Source: Boseongicola sp. (lineage in GTDB: Bacteria > Pseudomonadota > Alphaproteobacteria > Rhodobacterales > Rhodobacteraceae). From it: DNA of 64,000 bases. The first letter of the stretch is position 1. Each line of letters starts with the position of its first letter. Where the stretch lies: assembly GCA_014075275.1 (NCBI GenBank), contig CP046179.1:3419932-3483931 (forward strand). Direction: 5' to 3'. This document shows, piece after piece, positions 1 to 7,032 of the stretch. The notes beneath the pieces were generated by a model. The model had not been told where the DNA came from and ran no database searches. It saw nothing but the letters and a program-made list of their open reading frames with translations. The translations under genes were made by a program, and so were the position numbers.

Positions 1-1094
1 TGCGGAAGCGAGCAGGTTTTCAACTCGGGCAAAACGCGCTGGCCGAAGCTGATGCATTCGTCGATGTGCGGATAGCCGGAGAAGATGAAGGCGCGGATGC
101 CCATCTTTTTATACTCTTCGATTTGCGTGAGAACCTGATCAGTAGATCCGACAAGGGCGGCGCCGCAGCCGGAGCGTGCACGACCAACGCCTGTCCAGAG
201 GTTGGGTTCGATATATCCAAATTTATCTGCCAGCTCGCGCGCTTTGGCCTGATGGGCCACGCCTAGCGAGATAGAGTCGTGCGCGCGGTCGCGAATGAGT
301 TGGCCGTATTCATCGTCCAGCTTGCTAACGAGGTGTTCGGCATATTCTTTCGCTTCGGCCTCGGTATCACGGACAATCATGTGAACGCGAAGGCCATAAT
401 CAAGCGTACGGTTGTATTTCTCGGCGACTGCGTGGGCGTCTTTCATGCGCTGCGCGAGGTTCTCTTTCGGCTCGGGCCACATGAGGTAGACGTCGCAGTG
501 CTGGCCGCAAAGATCCAACGCCGCTGGGGAGTAGCCCCCGAAATACATCAGCGGACCACCATTCTGCTGATAGGGAGCAGCGGGTCCGGTAGGGACGTTT
601 TCGAAGTTATAGACTTCGCCCTGATAGTTGATTGTGTCCTGGGTCCACGCCTGACGGAGGATTTCGACCACCTCGCGAGAGCGCTGGTAGCGGTAGGCTG
701 ATGGGGCAACTTCGCCGGGGAAATCCGACGAGATGATGTTGATGACCAAACGGCCTTTTAGCATGTGATCCAGCGTCGCCAACGTGCGGGCCAACATGAT
801 TGGCTGCATCTCACCACAGCGAACGGCGGCCAACATGTTGATGTTCTCGGTCAGCGGCGCGCAGCCTGCAACAAAGCTGAGGGTATCTTGCCCAACCTGA
901 TAAGAGGAGGGACACAAAATATTACGAAAACCTTGCTTTTCGGCTTCCAACAGGATGTCGCGGCAATGCTCCCAACTGGACCGCAGCGCACCGTCCGGCA
1001 CACCGAGATACTGGTAATCATCTGAACATAAAGCGGAAAACCAACTGACTTCAGCCGCATCCAGGTCGGCTGAGGTCACGGGAACAATGGTCAT
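1..1094 (-). CDS. SsuD-like flavin-dependent monooxygenase (LLM class), C-terminus cut by window edge
   Basis: Reading the minus strand from the ATG at 1092-1094 gives 364 residues with no stop before the window edge. The protein begins MTIVPVTSADLDAAEVSWFS and looks like a luciferase-like (beta/alpha)8 monooxygenase of the alkanesulfonate monooxygenase (SsuD) type: it has a LARTLATLDHMLKGRLVINI stretch followed by a DFPGE loop, a YQRSREVVEILRQAW helix and a YFGGYSPAALDL segment, all in the usual order. Members use FMNH2 and O2 to cleave or oxidise small organics such as sulfonates and need a separate flavin reductase, which is not visible here. It is divergent from the GntR regulator at 1156, so that regulator probably controls it. 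The true substrate cannot be told from sequence. Confidence 0.85.
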   Translation of the reverse strand, partial: MTIVPVTSADLDAAEVSWFSALCSDDYQYLGVPDGALRSSWEHCRDILLEAEKQGFRNILCPSSYQVGQDTLSFVAGCAPLTENINMLAAVRCGEMQPIMLARTLATLDHMLKGRLVINIISSDFPGEVAPSAYRYQRSREVVEILRQAWTQDTINYQGEVYNFENVPTGPAAPYQQNGGPLMYFGGYSPAALDLCGQHCDVYLMWPEPKENLAQRMKDAHAVAEKYNRTLDYGLRVHMIVRDTEAEAKEYAEHLVSKLDDEYGQLIRDRAHDSISLGVAHQAKARELADKFGYIEPNLWTGVGRARSGCGAALVGSTDQVLTQIEEYKKMGIRAFIFSGYPHIDECISFGQRVLPELKTCSLP

Positions 1095-1140
1095 GCGAAT
1101 CTTCTCCGGGGCGTATTTTTCACTTGCGTAGCACTCGCAA

Positions 1141-1163
1141 TGATATAGATCAATAGTGTATCA
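1141..1163. promoter_or_regulatory. Inverted repeat between divergent monooxygenase and gntR genes (possible operator)
   Basis: TGATA at 1141-1145 faces TATCA at 1159-1163. The repeat overlaps the GTG used as the regulator start. It lies in the only intergenic space between the divergent genes, where a GntR/UTRA repressor would be expected to bind. The half-sites are short, so chance is possible. Confidence 0.3.
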
Positions 1164-1884
1164 ATTTTCGGACCGCCTCAAAGTGACCGACTCGTCCGCG
1201 CTGCCAAAATACGTTCAGACCGCCGAATTGCTGATCCGCGAGATCGCTGCCGGGCGCATCGCTGACGGTGCGCGGCTGGCACCCGAACGGGATATGGCGA
1301 CGGACATGGGTATTTCGGTTGGCACGTTACGAAAGGCGCTGAACGATCTGACTGAACGGGGAATGCTGGAACGCATCCAGGGGTCTGGCAACTATGTTCG
1401 GCACAGGGCCGATGCGGCTGGCGTCTATGCGTTCTTTCGGCTGGAGCATGTTGAAGGCGGCGGGTTGCCGACGGCCCAGTTTCTGGATGTGCGACGGATG
1501 AAGAAGCCTGCTGATCTGCCATCGTTTGGCAGCTCGGGCGAGGGGCATCGCATTCGAAGGTTGCGGCATCTTTCCGACGCGCCTGCTGCTTTGGAAGAGA
1601 TTTGGCTGGATGGTGCCTGGGTGCAGGACATTGATCAGGCCGAAATATTGGAGTCCCTTTACCTTTATTACCGCACGCGGCTGAACCTTTGGATCACGCG
1701 CGCGGAAGACCGGGTTGGGATTGCCGAAGTGCCGGATTGGACGGTGCAAGAATTTGGGCTGGACGCTGGTGCCCCTTGTGGGTTTATCGAGCGCTGGGGA
1801 AGAACGGACACGGGCGAGGTGGCGGAGTATTCGCGCACCTGGTTCGATCAGAATGTAGCGCGCTATGTCGCGCGGATGAGGTAA
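1156..1884 (+). CDS. GntR family regulator, HutC/UTRA subfamily
   Basis: 242 residues from a GTG start. An N-terminal winged helix (about residues 12-75) carries the GntR pattern APERDMATDMGISVGTLRKA followed by LERIQGSGNYV. The rest (about 90-240) fits a UTRA effector-binding domain, including IEEIWLDG-like and EYSRTWF segments near the end. Such proteins normally repress a nearby catabolic operon until a substrate or intermediate binds. No in-frame ATG lies ahead of the helix-turn-helix, so the GTG is the best start although no clear ribosome site precedes it. The stop is 8 bases before the next gene, and the position between a divergent monooxygenase and the dehydrogenase/Rieske genes suggests local control of both arms. 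Confidence 0.85.
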   Translation: MYQFSDRLKVTDSSALPKYVQTAELLIREIAAGRIADGARLAPERDMATDMGISVGTLRKALNDLTERGMLERIQGSGNYVRHRADAAGVYAFFRLEHVEGGGLPTAQFLDVRRMKKPADLPSFGSSGEGHRIRRLRHLSDAPAALEEIWLDGAWVQDIDQAEILESLYLYYRTRLNLWITRAEDRVGIAEVPDWTVQEFGLDAGAPCGFIERWGRTDTGEVAEYSRTWFDQNVARYVARMR

Positions 1885-1892
1885 CGGGAACG

Positions 1893-2993
1893 ATGACGAA
1901 GACGGTGAACTATGGCGTGATTGGCTGTGGAATGATGGGGCAGGAGCACTTGCGCAATATCGCGTTGTTGCCGGATGCACGGGTAGCAGCGATTTACGAG
2001 CCGGACCGGATACAGGCGGATGCAGCAAAGGCGATCGCGCCGAATGCAAAGTTGGTAGACTCGGTTGATGCGCTGTTGAATATCGACGATCTGGACTGTT
2101 TGTTGATCGTTTCGCCGAACCATTTGCATGTTGCTCAGTTCGAAGAGATTGCAGCGCGTCGACCTTTGCCGCTGTTGATCGAAAAGCCGCTTTATACTGA
2201 CCCGGATCACGGCGCGCGGATTGACGCGCTGATTAAGAGCTATCCGGCACCGGTTTGGGTGGCGATGGAATATCGGTATATGCCTCCGATCCAGACGTTT
2301 GCTGATCAAGTGCCGGCGGCAACGGGTGGTCCGACGATGCTGACGATCCGCGAGCATCGGTTTCCGTTTCTGCCTAAAGTGGGCGATTGGAACCGGTTCA
2401 ATCGGTATACGGGCGGCACCTTGGTTGAGAAGTGCTGCCATTTCTTTGATTTGATGCGGTTTATTCTGAAGTCCGAGCCGGTGCGGATCGTTGCTTCGGC
2501 GGGACAGGACGTGAACCATCTGGACGAGGATTACGGTGGCGAGACGCCGGATATCTGGGACGGAGCCTATGTGATCGTTGATTTCGCCAGCGGGTCACGG
2601 GCGATGTTAGAGCTTTGCATGTATGCTGAAGGCTCGCGGTATCAGGAAGAGATTTCGGCAGTGGGGCCGGGCGGAAAAATCGAGGCCTTTGTTCCGGGAC
2701 CGGGACGGTTTTGGCCGACGCATCTGGGCGAGGCACCGGTGCCGCAGGTCATCGTTTCGCCGCGCAATCCTAAGGGGCCGCAAGTGGTTGAAATTCCTGT
2801 GGATCCAACGATTTTGGATGCGGGGGACCATAACGGATCAACGTTCTATCAACACGCGCGGTTCTTGGAATTGGTGCGCGGTGGCGGATCACCGGAGGTC
2901 AGCTTGATGGATGGTGCCCGCGCCGTTGCCATGGGTCTGGCGGCGCAAGAGGCGGCGCGCACCGGGAACGCGATAAAACTGGATTTGCGATAG
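1893..2993 (+). CDS. Gfo/Idh/MocA family NAD(P)-dependent oxidoreductase
   Basis: 366 residues. The N-terminus has the Rossmann dinucleotide fingerprint GVIGCGMMGQEH (about residues 8-19), and the family motif EKP follows near residue 97 (LLIEKPLYTD). The C-terminal alpha/beta domain contains GGTLVEKCCHFFDLMRF, where the conserved histidine acts in inositol- and sugar-dehydrogenase relatives. The frame is open further upstream inside gntR, but the ATG at 1893 begins the Rossmann strand at the correct distance and is taken as the start. The family oxidises or reduces polyols, sugars or amino-acid-like compounds with NAD(P). Here it is the first enzyme of a plus-strand run with a Rieske oxygenase and an FAD/GcvT protein; its substrate is unknown. 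Confidence 0.88.
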   Translation: MTKTVNYGVIGCGMMGQEHLRNIALLPDARVAAIYEPDRIQADAAKAIAPNAKLVDSVDALLNIDDLDCLLIVSPNHLHVAQFEEIAARRPLPLLIEKPLYTDPDHGARIDALIKSYPAPVWVAMEYRYMPPIQTFADQVPAATGGPTMLTIREHRFPFLPKVGDWNRFNRYTGGTLVEKCCHFFDLMRFILKSEPVRIVASAGQDVNHLDEDYGGETPDIWDGAYVIVDFASGSRAMLELCMYAEGSRYQEEISAVGPGGKIEAFVPGPGRFWPTHLGEAPVPQVIVSPRNPKGPQVVEIPVDPTILDAGDHNGSTFYQHARFLELVRGGGSPEVSLMDGARAVAMGLAAQEAARTGNAIKLDLR

Positions 2994-3083
2994 TTTGTTC
3001 GCGACACGGGCATGTCGCACAGTGGCGCGATGGACTTATTGAGCGGGCGCAGATTTTTCCTGAATGTTTCAGGAGGAGCGGTC

Positions 3084-4229
3084 ATGGCCCAACACGATCT
3101 TTCCGCGGTTTTTCAACCCGTTGATATAGCAAACGGGTTGCCGAACGCGCATTACACGTCAAGCGAGATGTACGAAGCCGAAAAGGGGCCGATTTGGTTT
3201 TCGACCTGGGCAGGTATTGGTGTGGTGGCCGATGTCCCTGAAGCAGGGGATGCGCGCCCGATTGATTTTTTGGGCGTGCCTTTGTTCATGCTGCGTGGCC
3301 GCGACGGCGAGGTGCGGGTTTTTCAGAACATTTGTCGCCACCGCGGCATGATCCTGGTGAAAGAGCCTCGTAAAATCGAGGGGGCAATACGCTGCCCGTA
3401 TCACTCGTGGTGCTATAACCACAAAGGTGGGTTGATTGCGACGCCCCATGTTGGTGGACCGGGGCAAAACTCGCATCCCGATATCAAGCGCGAAGAATTG
3501 GGCCTGATCGAAGTGCGTTCTCGCATATGGATGGGGGTTGTCTTCGTCAATCTTTCTGGCGACGCGCCTGAATTTGAGGACGTGCACGGCGAATTGATGC
3601 AGCGCTGGTCCGAGTTCGACAAGCCGTTGTTCCATGGCGGTGAACAGGGATATCTGCAATTGAAATGTCAGACGAATTGGAAGCTGGCGGTCGAGAACTA
3701 TTGCGAAAGTTATCATTTACCTTGGGTGCATCCGGGATTGAATAGTTACTCAAGACTTGAAGACCACTATGGCATTGAAGTTGAAGGGAAGTTTTCCGGG
3801 CAGGGCACAGAAGTTTATCGCCAGATCGAGGATGAGGATGGAACGCGGTTTCCTGATTTTCCTGGATTATCCGAGAAATGGGATGCAGCGGGCGAATATA
3901 TAACGGTCACTCCAAACGTTATGGTTGGAGTGCAGCGCGATCATGTGTTCGCCATCGTTTTGGAACCTAAAGGCCCAACGCTGACATTGGAGCATGTCCA
4001 CATTTTTTATTCAGAGCCGGATACGTCGACGAGTTTGCGGGAGAAAAACCTGGAGCAGTGGAGAATAGTTTTTGTTGAGGACATCGATATCGTCGAGGGT
4101 TTGCAAGCAGCTCGTGGAGCGGTTGGTTTTGATGGCGGTCGGTTTTCACCTGCCATGGACAGACCAACGCACATGTTTCACCAGTGGGTCGCAGGGCGGC
4201 TGACTAAAAAATCAGTGGCTGCAGAGTAA
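3084..4229 (+). CDS. Rieske 2Fe-2S aromatic-ring-hydroxylating-type oxygenase, alpha subunit
   Basis: 381 residues. Start chosen at ATG 3084, which has AGGAGG at 3071-3076. Cluster ligands are C84-x-H86 and C104-x2-H107 (CRHRG, CPYHSWC). The mononuclear iron site is H211-x4-H216 in NYCESYHLPWVHPG, with E208 in the place where many members have the bridging aspartate; the third ligand is probably an aspartate near the C-terminus (VEDIDIVEG). The overall layout resembles Rieske oxygenases that N-demethylate quaternary amines (glycine betaine, stachydrine, carnitine and choline relatives) rather than classic dioxygenase alpha subunits. No ferredoxin reductase partner is adjacent. Together with the downstream dimethylglycine-dehydrogenase-like enzyme this favours demethylation of a methylated amine, but that is inference. 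Confidence 0.88.
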   Translation: MAQHDLSAVFQPVDIANGLPNAHYTSSEMYEAEKGPIWFSTWAGIGVVADVPEAGDARPIDFLGVPLFMLRGRDGEVRVFQNICRHRGMILVKEPRKIEGAIRCPYHSWCYNHKGGLIATPHVGGPGQNSHPDIKREELGLIEVRSRIWMGVVFVNLSGDAPEFEDVHGELMQRWSEFDKPLFHGGEQGYLQLKCQTNWKLAVENYCESYHLPWVHPGLNSYSRLEDHYGIEVEGKFSGQGTEVYRQIEDEDGTRFPDFPGLSEKWDAAGEYITVTPNVMVGVQRDHVFAIVLEPKGPTLTLEHVHIFYSEPDTSTSLREKNLEQWRIVFVEDIDIVEGLQAARGAVGFDGGRFSPAMDRPTHMFHQWVAGRLTKKSVAAE

Positions 4230-4243
4230 TTCAATAATTTCAA

Positions 4244-4513
4244 ATGGGTAACGTCATATCTTCAAGTCGCGAACTGGCCGCTAGCTTTGATGCGAAGCTG
4301 AATGATGAAATTTTGGCAGCGCATGAACGAGACGATCGGAATGCGCTTGTGGAATTGTACCGGCAGGCGGCCGATAGAGAGGAATCCCGTGCTGATTTAG
4401 ATGGGATGTGTTTTTTCCTGACCTACGCATGGATCTTTGCTTTGGAAATGGATCACGATCTTCAAGAAGAATTGTGTGCTCGGTTAAGAGCGCATGGCCG
4501 CGTCGACGAGTAA
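4244..4513 (+). CDS. Small helical protein of unknown function between Rieske and FAD/GcvT genes
   Basis: 89 residues beginning MGNVISSSRELAASF. It is acidic and predicted mostly helical, with no signal peptide or membrane segment, and two aromatic/cysteine patches (GMCFFLTYAWIFALE and EELCARLRAHGR). I do not recognise the family. It starts 14 bases after the Rieske stop and ends 24 bases before the next gene, so it is almost certainly co-transcribed. No clear ribosome site is visible, which hints at translational coupling with the Rieske gene. A chaperone, assembly factor or small subunit for the oxygenase is conceivable but unproven. Confidence 0.65.
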   Translation: MGNVISSSRELAASFDAKLNDEILAAHERDDRNALVELYRQAADREESRADLDGMCFFLTYAWIFALEMDHDLQEELCARLRAHGRVDE

Positions 4514-4537
4514 CACCAGAATCAGGAAGGCAACGAG

Positions 4538-6952
4538 ATGAAATCACATGCAAGAGTCGTGGTTATCGGTGGAGGCGTTGTTGGCTGTTCGGTTTTGTAT
4601 CATCTAACGAAGCTGGGTTGGTCGGATGTGATGCTGATCGAACGTTCGGAATTGACGTCAGGCTCGACCTGGCACGCGGCCGGCGGCTTTCATACCCTGA
4701 ATGGCGACACAAATATGGCGGCTTTGCAGGGGTATACAATACGTCTTTACAAGGAGTTAGAGGAACTGACTGGCATGTCGTGCGGGTTGCACCATGTTGG
4801 TGGGGTCACGTTGGCGGAAACTCCTGAGCGGCTGGACATGCTGAAGGCAGAACGGGCGAAGCATCGATATATGGGGCTTCAAACCGAGATCCTGACTCCG
4901 AGTGAAATCCGGGATGTCGCGGAATTGGTAAATGTCGATGGCATTTTGGGCGGGCTTTATGACCCGTTGGATGGGCATCTTGATCCGTCAGGCACCACAC
5001 ATGCCTATGCAAAAGCGGCCCGGATGGGGGGCGCGGAGATAGTGACTCAGACCCGAGTTCTGGAAACCAACGCCAGAGCTGACGGTGGTTGGGACGTTGT
5101 GACCGAAAATGGCACGGTGGTGGCCGAGCATATTGTAAATGCCGGGGGGCTTTGGGCGCGAGAAGTTGCTGCAATGGCAGGGGTCTATTTGCCGCTGATG
5201 CCAATGGCGCACCAGTACCTTGTGACCGAGGATATTCCAGAGATCTATGAGCGCGAAACCGAATTTCCACATGTGATGGATCCAGGAGGGGAAAGCTATC
5301 TGCGCCAAGAAGGGCGTGGGTTATGTATTGGATTTTATGAACAAAATTGCGAACCCTGGTCGGTGAATGGAACGCCCTGGGACTTTGGGCACGAGCTATT
5401 AAATGATGACGTTTCGAAGATCGAAGACAGCGTCGAGTTTGCCTATCGCCGTTTCCCGGTTTTGGAGCGCGCGGGCGTGAAGCGCATTATCCATGGACCA
5501 TTTACCTTTGCGCCTGATGGCAACCCATTGGTTGGCCCTGTGCCCGGTCTTCGCAACTATTGGTCCGCCTGCGCCGTTATGGCCGGATTTAGTCAAGGTG
5601 GTGGTGTTGGTCTCAGTTTGGCGCAATGGATGATCGAAGGTGAAACCGAACGCGACCCACGTGCCATGGACGTGGCCCGCTTTGGGCGATGGACGACGCC
5701 GGGATATACGCTTCCGAAGGTGATCGAAAATTACCAGCGACGGTTTTCCGTCACATATCCAAATGAAGAATTGCCAGCTGCGCGCGGCCTTCGCCGAACT
5801 CCTATGTATGATGTTTGGGACCAGATGGGTGCAGTATTTGGTGCCCAGTATGGTCTTGAGGTGGTGAACTATTTTGCGCTTGCCGGTGAGCCGCGGTTTG
5901 AAACGCCGAGTTTTCGGCGGTCAAACGCCTTTGAGGCAACGCGCCAGGAGGTTTTTGCGGTTCGCGAGAACGTTGGAATCAATGAAGTTCATAACTTTGG
6001 GAAGTTTTTGGTTGCCGGTAAAAGGGCCCGCGATTGGTTGAACCGGGTTATGGCCGGTCGCATCCCCAAGCCCGGTCGTTTGTCTTTGACGCCTATGTTG
6101 TCCCCGAAGGGCCGATTGCTTGGTGATTTCACTGTGTCTTGTCTGGATGAGGAACGTTTTCAGCTGACCGCCAGCTACGGGAGCCAGGATGACCATTTGC
6201 GTTGGTTCGAGGCGCATTGCGACGACGGAGTTTCTGTTCAGAACATTTCTGATCAAAGGACCGGCTTTCAGATTGCCGGTCCTTCTGCGCGGAAAGTGCT
6301 TGCAAAGGTTGCGGACGCAGATGTCTCAAACGAGGCGTTTCGGTTTCTTGATGTGCGACAGATGACGGTTGGGATGGTGTCATGCATCGTTCAAAGGGTT
6401 AGTTACACAGGCGACCTTGGGTATGAAATTTTCTGTGACCCCATAGATCAGCGGCACCTTTGGGACGTTCTCTGGGATGCAGGACAAGAGTTTGAAATGC
6501 GACCGTTTGGAATGCGGGCAATGATGTCGCTCAGATTGGATCGTTTCTTTGGTTCGTGGCAACGCGAATTTTCACCGGATTATACGGCGGCCGAAACTGG
6601 GTTGGACCGTTTCATCTCGTTCAAAAAATCGGACAACTTTATTGGTCGTGAGCCAGCTTTGACGGAAAGACAATCGCCACCCGATCGAAAGCTGGTGGCG
6701 TTCAAAGTCGATGCCGACGACAGTGATGTTTTTGGTTATGAGCCAATCTGGATTGGTGACGAGGTCGTTGGATTCTGCACTTCGGGTGGGTATTCGCATT
6801 GGACAAAAACATCGATTGCGTTTGGCTTCTTGCCGGTTGATCTGGCCGAGATTGCGGAAGGTGCTGAAATTGAGATTCTGGGCGAGAGACGCGCCGCAAC
6901 CGTTTTGCACGCGCCGCTGTTTGACCCGGATGGTGATCGACTTCGACAATAA
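4538..6952 (+). CDS. Dimethylglycine/sarcosine dehydrogenase-like protein (FAD domain fused to GcvT domain)
   Basis: 804 residues. An N-terminal DAO-type FAD domain has GGGVVG at residues 11-16 and the STWHAAGG motif, whose H46 is the covalent flavin attachment site in DMGDH and sarcosine dehydrogenase. A linker (about 380-440) leads to a C-terminal GcvT/aminomethyltransferase half with tetrahydrofolate-binding features (SYTGDLGYEIFC, GMRAMMSLRLD). Family members oxidatively demethylate N-methyl groups and pass the one-carbon unit to tetrahydrofolate. AGGAAGG at 4524-4530 supports the ATG. It is the last gene of the plus-strand run and meets the chemoreceptor gene tail to tail. Mitochondrial-like DMGDH relatives in roseobacters are numerous, so the exact methylated substrate is uncertain. 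Confidence 0.88.
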   Translation: MKSHARVVVIGGGVVGCSVLYHLTKLGWSDVMLIERSELTSGSTWHAAGGFHTLNGDTNMAALQGYTIRLYKELEELTGMSCGLHHVGGVTLAETPERLDMLKAERAKHRYMGLQTEILTPSEIRDVAELVNVDGILGGLYDPLDGHLDPSGTTHAYAKAARMGGAEIVTQTRVLETNARADGGWDVVTENGTVVAEHIVNAGGLWAREVAAMAGVYLPLMPMAHQYLVTEDIPEIYERETEFPHVMDPGGESYLRQEGRGLCIGFYEQNCEPWSVNGTPWDFGHELLNDDVSKIEDSVEFAYRRFPVLERAGVKRIIHGPFTFAPDGNPLVGPVPGLRNYWSACAVMAGFSQGGGVGLSLAQWMIEGETERDPRAMDVARFGRWTTPGYTLPKVIENYQRRFSVTYPNEELPAARGLRRTPMYDVWDQMGAVFGAQYGLEVVNYFALAGEPRFETPSFRRSNAFEATRQEVFAVRENVGINEVHNFGKFLVAGKRARDWLNRVMAGRIPKPGRLSLTPMLSPKGRLLGDFTVSCLDEERFQLTASYGSQDDHLRWFEAHCDDGVSVQNISDQRTGFQIAGPSARKVLAKVADADVSNEAFRFLDVRQMTVGMVSCIVQRVSYTGDLGYEIFCDPIDQRHLWDVLWDAGQEFEMRPFGMRAMMSLRLDRFFGSWQREFSPDYTAAETGLDRFISFKKSDNFIGREPALTERQSPPDRKLVAFKVDADDSDVFGYEPIWIGDEVVGFCTSGGYSHWTKTSIAFGFLPVDLAEIAEGAEIEILGERRAATVLHAPLFDPDGDRLRQ

Positions 6953-6988
6953 TTTGAATCGCTGGGCTGCGAGATTGTCTGTTATAAG

Positions 6989-7022
6989 ATGCTGATAATA
7001 AGTATTTTCGTAAGATCAGCAT
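6989..7022. terminator. Possible bidirectional hairpin between convergent genes
   Basis: ATGCTGAT at 6989-6996 pairs with ATCAGCAT at 7015-7022 around an 18-base A/T-rich loop. It lies in the 80-base gap between the FAD/GcvT stop and the chemoreceptor stop. There is no clear T-run, so termination activity is uncertain. Confidence 0.3.
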
Positions 7023-7032
7023 GGCGAAATCT

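Noticed and set aside
1689-1892. Upstream extension of the Gfo/Idh frame into gntR
   Set aside because: The Rossmann motif is correctly placed from ATG 1893, and the upstream part is the shifted frame of gntR.
1327-2049. Minus-strand open frame of about 240 codons opposite the GntR and Gfo/Idh genes
   Set aside because: Arginine/proline/serine-rich nonsense, crosses two real genes and has no start signals.
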